From Setaria digitata (taxonomy: Eukaryota; Nematoda; Chromadorea; Rhabditida; Setariidae), in the NCBI GenBank assembly GCA_003640385.1, contig RCAB01000095.1, positions 62,001 through 126,000 on the forward strand: a stretch of 64,000 bases of DNA, written 5' to 3'. Both the position numbers and the translations under genes were made by a program. Of this stretch, positions 39,901-52,456 are shown in pieces; position 1 is the first letter of the stretch, and every line of letters starts with the position of its first letter. Below the pieces are notes generated by a model that had not been told where the DNA came from, ran no database searches, and saw nothing but the letters and a program-made list of their open reading frames with translations.

Positions 39901-41391
39901 GTTAATGCAAAAAAAAAAAATTTGGAGATAAAGCAAAACCTGATTAAATAAGCAACGCGGATAAAAGTGGAAGGAAAAATAAAGAAGTGGAAGACACATC
40001 CGGAAAAGTTAAGAGAAAGGAAACGGATTTGGTATTTCATACTAGCTTACTTCAGTAACCTGCGTGTACATTTGTCATTCTAGTTTCCTTCAGGTCTTCA
40101 TTTTCTACAAATAAAACTAGAATTTCTCTCCGTCATCGATCAACTTTGTACCACTTTTCTTTCTCTTTAAATTGAAAAATACTATAAGGAGCTAAACAAA
40201 TACCAGTAATAGTGTTGTTATTTTTAAAAACGTAATATTTACTAGTCTTTTGAACACTCATTAATTAAAATTTTGAAAAATGCCAGCAGACATTCTATTC
40301 ATTTCTAGATGCAACATTTTTGTAGATAATTTCCAAGTCAGCCAGCAATTTTAACTTTCAATATTCGAATTAGCTAGTTTTAAAATTTCCTATAAAATTA
40401 GTAAGGACAATTTTTTGAAAATTTGAAAAAAATATGTTCTTTTGATTTCTTTTTCTCTTTTTGTAGAGATTTCAAGAATGAGAATGTTTATTCATTTCTT
40501 TTCTTCAATAATAGAAAGGTATTTAAAATTCTCGACGACTACAACAAGAGAATATCAATCCCTTTTCTCTTCATACCAATCATAAATATTTGTTTAACAC
40601 TGTAACTGTTCTTGAGCTCAAAGTATTTGCATTCCTTAACAAATTTTATGTCCTAAATTAAACTTTTAGATCATCACAAATCAATTCATGATTTTTTTCT
40701 TGTTAAACATTGAGGAAAGTTGACAAAAACACTCAGTAGGTGAGAGTCAACGATTACAATTCTTCTAGTGTATTTGTATTTGCTAAAATGAAGCTTAAAT
40801 TCACAGATTTCTATATGCTTTACTAAGTCAACAGACATTTTTCAATTCCGGAATGTAATGAGATATAAATCTGTTCTTAGAAACAGTTTTATTGGAGATA
40901 CCTCAGGAGGGGAGGAAGAAATTTGGTTGATGTGAATAAAAAGTTAAGAGATGTGATGCTGTAGGTGAAAGAATAATTACATATTTTCATTATGAAAGAC
41001 AGTAATTGAGTATTAATTAATTAAGGAATATTACAGAGATAGTTGAACATGCAAATTACATGAAACGAGAAGAGCTTTAAATTTATAAGTAACTGATGAA
41101 AGATTATGTAAAATGAATGATGTACTCATTCAACGTAAAGAAAAAATGATTTCCAATCAAAATTAAAATAAAAGAAATTGAGAACTGAAATAGTATTATC
41201 AAGAAAGAGTGAGAAATGACAAAATTAAGGACGAACGCACTATCTTCTCATTATCATCTCGGACTTATTATGAAAAACTATGATTGGTGGTAGAAATTTT
41301 CAACTAGGAAATGGAAAGAATAATTTGGTCATTGAGCGATAAAATTTCTGGAAGCGTTAGTGGAAATTCTAATATATTGTAATTTGCAGAG
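36958..41391. other. 4.4-kb gene-poor region upstream of bestrophin A
   Basis: AT-rich sequence between divergently oriented genes. The open frame at 37265-37525 (+) has no recognisable domain and no linked exons. A slightly more GC-rich stretch at about 37540-37920 contains clusters such as gcagcagtgaactgcaact and actgctgctgca, and may be a promoter region. Beyond that, I see long T- and A-rich runs and no RNA gene. Confidence 0.45.
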
Positions 41392-44300
41392 ATGACTGTT
41401 CAGTATAACTTGGATGTATCAACTTCACGACCGTGGACTTTATTCAAACTTTTATTCCGATGGCGTGGTAGTATCTGGAAATCGATAACCCTTGAATTAT
41501 TCGTCTGGCTGCTATTATTTGCCGTAATATCGGTGATATACAGAGTTGCTTTAACCAATGAACAAGTTCGGTACATCACATATAATTTTGCAAGTCTCCC
41601 AGCGAAAAAAGACACATCTAACTAATTTTCATATATTTCGGGAAAAATAGCAAAGACTAAACATCTACCTGAATATCTGTTCAATTACAAATTTCCACTG
41701 AGTAAATTTAAACGGAAGAGAGATAATGTCATATCCCACAACGGACAAACACCGTTTCTCTACAAAAACCGATTTGAGTATTACAATCCCATGCAAAAAT
41801 GTCTACTATTAGATACGATGCGTAACAACGAAATTCAAGCAATCTGAAAGATATTTTTAGCATGCAAATTAGTTTAGGCAAAAGATTTCACCGATTCACC
41901 TATTAGATGGAAGTGACTAGTTTAAAGAGGATCAAGTTGATTTTGATTCGTATATGATAATAAATACTTGGCTATACTTGCTATACTACACTATACTTGG
42001 CCAAGAGAAGTCTCGTTCTAATACTTGATACTTCCGGAATGCTTCTGGAATCCTTTTTCTTCAACGATATTTCCATCAATCTGTTTTAGTACATTCGAAC
42101 AATTCATACATTACTGTGATGAGAAGCTGGATTATATCCCAGTGAATTTTATGCTTGGTTTTTTCGTCACAATCGTTCTATCAAGATGGATCAATTTTTT
42201 TGTAAATATTGGCTACATTGATAAGTTGGTTTTTCGAATTCATTTACACTAACAAGTTGGTTTTCAAATTTATTTGAAATGATTAGTTATTTTTTAATTT
42301 AGTCCAACAAATTTTAAGAGAACGGTTTGGTAAATTTCTATCAGCTACTCGGATTTTGAGAATTTCTGTAAAAGTTGCGCATTTTGTCCTGTGCGTATTT
42401 ACTATAGATATATAATTAATCTTTTTTTTTTACTAAATTTAGTTGACTTGTTGCTCATTGCTACTGCTGAATGATAAGTAAGAATGAAATGAAAAATTTG
42501 TAAAGTATTCTTTACAGTATAGCTTTAATGGTAGCAGCATATGTGAAGGGTTCGGATGATCGGGCACGGATGCTCCGCCGGAATATCATCCGGTATTGTG
42601 TCCTATCACAGGCGCTGGTTTTCCGTGATATCAGTATGCGAGTGCGGAAACGGTTTCCAACCATCGAAGCATTAGTAACTGCCGGTGCGTTCAGCGAAAA
42701 TTTCATCGAATAATGCAATTGAAATTTGCCTGAAAAATTTTAATTCCACAGCAAAAAAAATCACATTTTGATCAGTTTTTCACCATTTTTTTAAGGCGCT
42801 ATATTTCAAAGCCTAACACTTGTTGCATCTTCTATAATTTGCGACTTATCTTATTTCTTCTAGAATATTTGCAACTGACATAAGGCAAGGAATTTAATGA
42901 ATTAAAAATGTAAACAGACTTTAGCAAAAATAAACTTGTGTAGACATTAAAAAAGAAATATGAAAACAATAGGTTTTATGATGAAGCACGAGAAGGAGAA
43001 ATACGATGCGATCCAGTATCGTTATGCCAAATACTGGATGCCATTCCAGTGGGCATTATCACTCTGTCAGGAAGCACGAAATCAGCAGAAAATTTCTAGT
43101 GATATTTTGCTTGAGAAAGTTGGAGAAGTAAGTAATTCACTTCCAGTCCAAAGTCATTTAGGTTCACTTACTTTTGTAATAGGTAGCTGTCCATCTGCTT
43201 CTTTGATAGAGTGTGAAGAATTTTACGGTCAAAATATCGATAAAATAGCTTAGTTAGATTATATATTGCAAGTAGTATGTGTTCATATTTTGCTCGAGAT
43301 CCTCATTATTACTTTTTCTCAGATCTGGTGAAAGAAGATGAATAAGGCTGAATTGTTAACAGTTTCTTTCTCGATAATTAAGACTGCTTCCTGGAAGAAG
43401 TTTACACTATTTTAAATTTTTGCTTTTTCAATAGATATCATTTCAGATGGAGATCGTTTTGTTCTTCCAGAAGTTTCATCAAATGTAAATAATTCCAGAC
43501 TTCTAACTTTGGGTGGATGGAGGGATTTAATGGAAAAAAACTAACAGAATGGTTTATCCATGATCTCATTCCACTACACTTTCTCCAGGAAACTTCCGTT
43601 GTTTTTCGTAATCTGGTTGGTATTTGCAGGAAATTAAAATATTCCGCACTAATTTGGCAATTTTATGTAACTTTGATTGGGTACCATTACCGATTATGTA
43701 TCCACAGTTGATTGTCTTGGCTGTTCATACATACTTCCTTGTTGGTGCTATTGCCAGACAATATATAACAAGTGAAAAGGCACAGAACAGTCCAACGGTA
43801 TATCTTAGAGTCATTTTCATTTTCAAGATATTGAATTCTTGTAATTTCAATTGTACAGAACAAATTCTAAAGGCTGTCTGTTCTGAAGCTGGTTCTTTTT
43901 TAAATTATCTATAGACCCCTAACAACCATCCGTAGTGCTCCATTATTTCTCGTTGAGGACTTCCTTTGTTAATTAATATGTTACAACAAGTTTGCCTGCA
44001 TTAGACTCATCTAGCCTGAATGTAGCTAATTAGTACTTTCTTGAATCTAGTCTCAACCATAAAATTGTTTAGCAGTTTCTGGCTAGCATAATTATGCTTC
44101 ACTAATCAGCAGACTACTGATAAAGCAAGAATTCACTTCATTTTTTATTGCTAAATGCTTGGAAAAGTTACTTTACAGTTGGATATATATTTGCCGATTA
44201 TGACTATTATTCAGTTTATTTTTTATATGGGATGGTTGAAAGTAGCAGAAGCAATGCTGAATCCGTTTGGTGAAGATGATGATGATTTCGAATGTAACTT

Positions 44301-46101
44301 CCTTCTCGACAAAAATCTTACCGTAATCTCCAGTAATTTTCTTGAAGAAAGCAAATAATTCATTTCCACTTAAGAAGTATTTCATGACAGAAGAGTATTT
44401 TCTGGCCAGCTTCATTTGAACCCAAGTTTACGTCTTATAACGTCATCAGTTTTCTTCAGGTAGGACTGACAATCGTCGATGACGGATGCAATAAAACACC
44501 AGCACTGCTCAAAGACGTTTTCTGGAGTGAAGCCGAAATTGAGCCTCTGTACTCAGCCGAATCAGCTCGTGGAGAACACCGACTTTCCGGCCTGACGGGC
44601 TCGACGGCAAATGTTCGGTATGACTCGGAACTTCTTTTCTTTGAAATTTGCAAATGATACCTGTTGTTATGTGCAAGTTTCTTTAGGCTAGCTGATCAAA
44701 ACGGGAAAATTAAAATGTTGCCGTTGTCACGAGAAATAGAAAATCATTATTCAATTTCGGGACTTCTGCGCAGCTCTATGCGTCACAGTTTACGTGGAGG
44801 AAGGTAAGCAAGGATCAACTGACAAACTGAAGATTTGTATTTCATAATTGATTATTTTATTCAATTTCAACTTCCTTGGTCTGCATAGATTCGATAAGTT
44901 CTTTTACAGAACATTCTGTTCTTCTTTATGTCGTTTAATTACAACAAATTTAAAGAAAAAAGCTAATTTTTAGGTGTTGTTAAATATGAAATAGATAATT
45001 ATTAGACGCAAGGGTTTATGAAACAAAGTTGTGTCAATTATTGTAAAATAAATGAAGATAATACAAATTCAGGAGCTATTCTTTTAATTATTTTGAGTAA
45101 CTTAAATTTCAGAAACGATCACCGTGGTGGAATTATGAATATTGTTCGTCAGAAATTTGGTAGGTGAGGTAATTATTGCATGTAAGATTTCACTTAATTG
45201 GTTCAAATTATTTTTTGTCACTGATTAGCTTATGTTTATTCGAGTCTAATGGTTGTGTGTTCTGTCGTTTAATCAGATCAAGAATGAAAATGTTGTCATA
45301 TCATTTCCTGATAATTATTTACATATTATTATTTCATTATGGCAGATTTATTACCTCTCTTCTACTTCTTTTTCTTATAGATCTTTAAGTCATTCACATT
45401 TCAATACAAATCAAAACAGCGACGATGGCATCGGCAAAACGAATCAAAGCGGAAATGAATTGTCGGGTTTGGAGAAAGGTCATTCAAAATGGAATGATAA
45501 TAATGAGAGTCGTCGAAGCAGCTTGAACCGGGTTCTGGAAACTATGATCAATGAATCCTATGACAATCCCAGTGTCAATTTATCAGGTAAGCAAATCATC
45601 GCAAACAAATCAGTATGAAAGTGTTGGTTATGATACTTGAACTTTGTCGTGTATGTGAGACTTTCAATTCCAAATGTTGTGCATTGTTTTACATTAGCTT
45701 CGAAAACTTCCTTTAAACTAATAGCTGCATTCAAATTTATAGATGAAGATCTTCCGCTTACGCTAAAACATATCTCAGCTACACCAGGTGCAGAACGTCG
45801 GCATTCCGGTCACCTCACACTGTCCCAAACATCTATGCTGCACAAGCTGGAAGATCTGGAAGAAGAAACAGAAGAGGCTTTGACCCGGAAAAGTACCGTC
45901 GTTGAAAACAGTAATTCTGCGGGCAATATTAACCCGCCAATTAATAATACGGAAGTGGAATTTGTAGAAGAATTGTCGCCAGTGACCCGGCGACGTAGTG
46001 TCCCCTTAGACGGTGCGAATGTTGGTGTCCAGATGACGGTGCGTAAGCAGAATTCATGCCCCAAAGTTAATTTAGGATGCAATTCATCATCATCATCATA
46101 A
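41392..46101 (+). CDS. Bestrophin-family anion channel A
   Basis: Calcium-activated chloride channel of the bestrophin family, a plasma-membrane homopentamer. Exons 41392-41570, 42090-42224, 42518-42684, 42973-43127, 43630-43797, 44179-44322, 44460-44617, 44687-44803, 45113-45163, 45381-45586 and 45743-46101 join in phase (1839 nt, 612 aa). It opens with [20 protein letters not shown] and FRWRGSIWK, then TM1 ([19 protein letters not shown]), the pore helix [52 protein letters not shown], and the calcium clasp [11 protein letters not shown]. By my count the clasp begins at Glu300, the same numbering as human BEST1. The C-terminal tail is long, polar and Ser-rich, ending in a Ser run from a tcatca repeat. 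It pairs with bestrophin B immediately downstream in the same orientation. The start follows the acceptor tttgcag. Confidence 0.92.
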
Positions 46102-47372
46102 TCTGTTAGTTGTCACCTTGAGAGCTATGTCTGATATTTCCCCCGTTGAATGAGACTGCAGTTCAATTTAATCTGAAAGCTTGGCTTTCCTTTTTTCTTG
46201 AATTAATTAAAACTGCATAAGTTTATACAGAAGTGACTGATGCATCAAGAAATATATTGCTTCGGTAGATTCTATGAAATTCTAGCCAAAGTTTTCATGA
46301 TACTGCAAACTGTTCTACAGTATTGTTTTCCAGTTTTTGTTGTACTATTTATTACTTCATTATCTAAAATAAATTAATTGATTTCGCATCCAATTCTATG
46401 ACTGCTATCTAATGCAAGCAGAAATGTGAGATAACTATTAAAGTTGAATCGATGATCGTTTTTTTCTTGTTGACTTGAGATCCATTCAAAAAATAAAATA
46501 TTCATTTCATGCAAAAAATAGCATGCATAAATTGTTTATGAGAATTTCAATACAACACATTAAGGAGGAAATGCCATTGATAACTTTAAATGACACCATA
46601 CTTTATCTATAAAAATATTGCAGTTGTTTACATCTTAGAGAAATGATAATAAAGAAAATTGATATTCATAATTATTTATTATTTCTCTTTAATTTTACCA
46701 GCAACAATCCAACTTTGGTCAATTTATTTTCTCAGTTTCCCACCACTTTTCAATGAAATGCTCTCATTATCATTATCATATTCGTCCGGATTATGATTCC
46801 AACACACCCACACCATTCTCCAGCATTTCAGAAACGACAGCATCAGTAAAGTAAAGCGGAGAACTGGCTCTCGGGAGGTACATTTAATATCAGAATCACT
46901 TATGCAATTAAATTTCTTACCTGTCAATATTTATTATATCAATGACAGAACCACCTGTTTTTTAATTTTTTTTGCTTGATTTGTTCAATTTAATTTCTTT
47001 CATCTCGTTCGTATTTGTGTATTTGTGCGTGTTTATGTGCGCTAAAATATTATTGCCTTTTATAGTACCTTTATTTTTCAACTTTTATTGCGGTAACGAA
47101 AATTTTCGCTCTTTAACAAATATTATTTTCATTTCTGTGTCATACACAATGATCAGTTCCAAAGATCAAAGGTTTTATTCATACCTGTTCTGGAATGAAT
47201 AACTTTTTTGATGAAATGATTTGCAAGCACCTGTGTTATTTGGAACTACTGGAATTAACTATATCGATCTTTCTGAAACAACAAAAAATATAGCAGTTAT
47301 GAATAAAAAATTTTAATAAAAATGGAAAAGTATCCTGCCTCATTTTTCTAGATTATTTGACGTTTTAGAAGG
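46102..47372. other. Intergenic between the two bestrophins
   Basis: About 1.27 kb of AT-rich sequence that should hold the 3' UTR of bestrophin A and the promoter of bestrophin B. The minus-strand frame at 46724-46927 has no recognised homologue. I see no remnant of a third bestrophin copy. Confidence 0.5.
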
Positions 47373-50300
47373 ATGACGGTGAAGTACAATCTTGATGTAT
47401 CTACTTCACGACCATGGACACTGTTCAAATTGCTATTTCGATGGCGTGGAAGTGTTTGGAAATCAGTGACCCTTGAACTGGTCATCTGGTTGCTGCTTTA
47501 TTTCACCATTGGTATTATTTATCGCAAAGTGTTATCACCTCACCAAAGCAGGCATGATTCGATCATATCACCTTTGCATTGTTTTAAAAGCATTGAGGAA
47601 TGCTCGGAAACGATATGAACAAGTGAACTGTTAATTTTTGAAAAGTGATTTATCAACGATTTACTGAAATTTGTAACTTTTCGAAAGCGTTGCAAATATC
47701 AATAAATTTTATTCCAACCACGTTTTATTGTATCAAAATTAATGAATTTAGTCCAAATTTCTAAGTCATTTTGTTGTGCAATTAGTCCTTTATCAATAAT
47801 GAATTTGATTAGGATTAAGTTCAAGAAAGTTGAGAATAACTTAAAAATGATGTTAAATACCTATCCAAGTTGATCAGTGCTGCAGTGAATTTCTGTAATT
47901 TAATTAGTTCTGTGTATAAAAGGGACTAATTACTGTCTAAGTTATATACACTGTAAGTTCAGTATTTTCCAGGAATTTTTTTTTTCATTTCAATAAATTT
48001 TGAAAATCTGATTGTAATATTTTGTTAGTTAGTTTGGTTTGTTCAGCAAAAGGAATGGCTTTGCAGGGACTTCGAAAGAATTGCTCATTTATTAGATGAA
48101 AAACTGGACTTAATACCGCTTGATTTCATGCTTGGCTTCTTTGTCACATCAGTTCTAAATCGATGGCTTAAATTCTTTAACAACATTGGATACATTGATA
48201 AGTTTGTGCTTTTTTTTTTCTTCTACTCTCATTTATATATAAGTATTATCCCATCACGCTGTTTATCTTATCAGCAAATCTAAAACATTCTTTCATTCAT
48301 CTCAGTCCTTCGCACGTCAGTTCCAACGTTGTTTCTCGTCTAGAATAAACTCAATCAGATCTAGATCTTATAGCATAGCGCTAATGACAGCAGCTTATGT
48401 TCGTGGTGATGATGAAAGGGCGCGGAAAATGCGTCGCAACATTGTTCGCTATTGTGTTCTGTCGCAAGTTCTTGTTTTCCGTGATATTAGCATGAAGGTA
48501 CGGAAACGATTTCCAACACTGGATTCCGTCGTTGCCGCAGGTTTGTTGTGTCATTTGCATTAATCAGTGCTGTAAACAAATCTAGCTTTTACAGAAGGAA
48601 AATTGATTTACGAAAAATAAACCTTTCATAATTGTATTAAAAAGACAGCCGAGGGAAAGTTGAACTTTGAATGAATTTCAGAACTATTGGTACTCATTTA
48701 TGGCATAAAATCTGTGTATTTCTAGTCTATCATTTAAGATATTTGTTATTTTCGCGAAATGTTTTGGCTGTTTTATTGTTGCTTCTTCCTTTTTTAATTG
48801 TTTCTTTATTGATCATTTTATCATCTCTACAATAGCAAAAAGAATCGTATCGAATAAAAAAAAAAAAAATTGAAACTGAATATTTGCCAAGCCAAGTTGC
48901 TAATGTAAATCATATATTTGTTTAAACTTTTGATACGTGATTAACTTACAAGCATACTTAAGATAATTAAAATAATAAGCGAGCTTGATTAAAATAATTT
49001 TAATAACTCAAGCTGAAATGAAGCCAAATGATTTGATGGATACTTTATTTGGTAAGTTGATGACCAAAGATATTTTTAGGATTCATGATGTCGCATGAGA
49101 AGGCCAGATTGGATGAACTTCATTATCGTTATGGTAGGCATTGGGTGCCATTCCAGTGGGCCTTATCAATTTGTGATGATGCTAGGCAGCAACAAAAGAT
49201 TGCAAGCGATTGGTTGCAGCAGAAAGTTAGTGAAGTAAGTTATTGTTTATTCACTGATATTAGAATTATCTGATTAAGTAGTAAAATTATTAACCTCTAC
49301 CGAAATGAGAAAAAATGAATTATTACTTTTCTTTTGATTTATTCAAATAGAATACATCTAATGAACGAAGAAATTACTGGTTTGAAGAATGAAGCGATAA
49401 ACGAGCAAATTTCAAGATAGCAATGTTAGCTGAAAGAGTACGAGAATAAATTACTGAAACGGTAGGTGAATTGATAAGATAAACGAAATCTTTTGCAGGA
49501 AATCAAGCGGTTTCGTACAAATATGGCAAATTTGTACAATTTCGATTGGGTACCACTGCCTATTATGTATCCACAGATTGTTGTGCTTGGAGTTCATTTA
49601 TATTTTTTCGTTTGTGCTATATCTCGGCAACATATTATTTCGGCTGAGGCACCTAATAAGTCTAAGGCGAACATTAATTATCAGATTTCTTTCTAGATAA
49701 TCTGAAAATCTACAAATTTAGCACTTGCAAAATTTTTCTCTCTTCAAAAGCAAAGTGGTATCCTCAGTCGACTTTAAGTTATTAGTGAATGCTAATTACT
49801 GTTGATTAGTTTTAAAAGGCTTCAAAAATTTGTAATCAACGTTTGAATTTTTTGGTTCAAACCAATCTCAACACTTTAACACTGTCCTCAACAGTTCCTT
49901 AAGCTCTGTCTATTTAAAATTTGGTAGGCCTCAAGCGATATACCAAAGGCCTGGGAGGCTTTGGATCAGGAAAAGAGACCAATAAAATCTTTCTCACGCA
50001 AAGGATATTTTCAGGTGGATGCATTTTTCCCTTTCATGTCCGTCTTGCAATTTATTTTTTACATGGGATGGTTGAAAGTAGCCGAAGTAATATTGAATCC
50101 ATTTGGCGAAGACGACGATGATTTTGAATGCAATTTTCTTCTCGATAAAAACCTTGCTGTTTGTTTAAAATTTCAAAAATTTAATTTTATTTGAAACCTC
50201 TTTGTTTGGTAAAACTTGTCTATTTTCTGATTTTTTCTTTAACAAATATTAGTTAAAAAATTTTAAGACATTTGAAAAATGCTGGCTTTACGTTTTTCTA

Positions 50301-52456
50301 ATAAATTAAATCAGTGTTTGAATACCTCAGCAGTAGTTGCAAATTAAAATAAAATTTTATTCTGTGATAGGACGTCGCATTGGAAATACGAAATGAGTTT
50401 TAGCACTCTTTTAACAGAAACAATTGATTGGAGCATCGCATTTAATTATTGTGGTGAGACTTGGAAAATTAGTGAGGAAAAATTTTCTATACATTTCAAG
50501 TTACTGAATTACCTTATAGTTGTAATTAATAGAGCAGAAGAAATAATTATGCTAGTTCTAAGGTGTCATTTATGAAATCAAGTTTTTAAGTAAGCAAGAA
50601 AAACTGTCTGCTATAATTTATCTTCAGGTAGGTTTAATGATCGTAGATTTGGGCTACAATCAACCGCCAGCAATAGAAAAAGATCCATTTTGGGATGGAC
50701 CTGTGGAACCGCTTTATACACAGCAATCTATGGTACTTGAACGACGAATGAGTAGTATCACTGGTTCCATCGCACACGTCAGGTTCTTCATTTCCCAGCT
50801 TATCAGCTTCACATTGATATTATAAACTTTTTGGGAAGTTCATAAAGAATCCAAATGAAGATAAAGCCAACAGCTTAAAAAAAAACTTATCTACTTATCA
50901 GCACAACAATTATAATTAGATTTTAAAGATTTAATGCCACTCACTGCTAATTTCCATTTTTATTAATAACATTTCTTATTTATTAATTTTCTTATTAATA
51001 GCTGTTGCTAACCTGTCAGTGCCTTATGACTGTTAACATTTAATAGGAGAATGACAAATTCCATCACATTTTTGAAATTTAATGGTAATTATTTTACACA
51101 AATCTTACACTGCGCTCTAATAATAGTTCCTGAATTGCAAAATACTCCAACGGATAAATTGCCTCATATAATCTTGTCGAAATTCGGTAAAATTCTAATT
51201 ATCTTTTTAGTAGCATTTGATATTCTGAAGTACAAAAATAATTTCAAGCAATAAAAGAATCTGAATTTGCTTTGTTAATGATATCTGATAACAATAGCAC
51301 TCTCAGGTTATCACAAGATAAAGCGATCCAGATGATGCCATTACCGCATAATATCGATCCCCCACGGAGCGCACTGGATTATTTGTTAAAAGCAACTTCC
51401 TGGACCAGGTTCATTAACTTTTTTTTCTTTATTTTTCACTTCCTTTTTCCTAGAAATTTTATCGTCGAAATACTATAAGAAACTATCATCTAATTTTTAG
51501 GTCTTCCAATGAAACTGAAAATTCTAACGATAAAGAAACAGCAAGTAGTGATCAATATGCAATAGATTCTCAAATCGCGGACACATTAACTCATTCACGA
51601 CGACGATTTAGCTTAGGTGTATACTTCCAAATCCCATTTAAAACTTTGGAAAAATGTTGAGTAATGAAAATTGCTGTGCTGATTAATTGTTAATTGTATG
51701 GATTATTGATTATCTTTTATCATAATCAATGTGGAATAATTTTTTTTTTTGTTAAGGCGACTATTGGCATTTGCCGTTTCGTTCTACGCTATCAGCCCGT
51801 ACATCACATGATTCGATAAACATTATCAGCGAACCCCATCACATTCTGGAAGATGTAACCGAGGAAAATGAGGATACCGTACATTCGCGAAGACTGCAGT
51901 CCCAGTTGAGCCACCCTCAAATACCATTTCCTATATCATTTCCCACCGAAACAAAAGTAACTAAGGAAACTCCAAAGACACCGGAGGAGACTGCCAGTAA
52001 AATCTTGAAAGGTACAAACTCTTTAAAATATTAAGCTAATAAGTAATTTTCACGGAAATGATAGAATGATAGAATATCAAGGAAATGACAATAAATTGAT
52101 CAAGCAGGAGCCAATTGAACGATGACTTTTCTGTTCCTATTAAGTGATTTTAAGTTATTCCAAAACATTTAAAGCATTTCATGTAATTTCAGAATTAATG
52201 AGTATCTTTAATTAAGAATTTTGATGCTGCCTTTCCTCAGAAGAAATTTTTCTGCTGTGGATTGGTTATAGCATTAACCATCCTGAAATCTTAACAACTA
52301 TGTATCCATCAGTTAAGGAGATATTATCATTTATTTGCAGAAATTGATCCGCAAACTTTTATAGTCACTGAATTTAATAGAGAAGATTTGATGATACCTG
52401 AAATGGATGTTAAAGAAGATGGTAAGGAAGGTGATGATAGAAGTAATAAATGGTAA
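47373..52456 (+). CDS. Bestrophin-family anion channel B (tandem paralogue)
   Basis: Second bestrophin, sharing exon plan and phases with copy A. Proposed exons are 47373-47551, 48067-48201, 48374-48540, 49080-49234, 49499-49659, 49936-50158, 50628-50782, 51307-51408, 51501-51616, 51757-52011 and 52341-52456 (1764 nt, 587 aa). It begins [20 protein letters not shown], has [36 protein letters not shown] and the calcium clasp [20 protein letters not shown]. Exon 1 appears to end with a GC donor. The 49936 exon start is uncertain: acceptors after tcaag (49935) or ttttcag (50014) are both open in frame. The longer form adds about 24 residues ([18 protein letters not shown] and following) before [13 protein letters not shown], relative to copy A. 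The C-terminal tail diverges from A. Frames at 52421 also allow splicing to a distant exon at 54471. Confidence 0.9.
47552..48066 (+). other. GC-AG intron 1 of bestrophin B
   Basis: The exon ends ...caccaaagcag and the intron begins gcatga. Copy A, aligned codon for codon, ends at the same residue with a normal gtacat donor. No GT in the right phase is present nearby in copy B, and splicing at GC restores the frame into [15 protein letters not shown]. Confidence 0.75.

Noticed and set aside
45810..46082. 90-codon minus-strand frame
   Set aside because: Antisense shadow of the last exon of bestrophin A.
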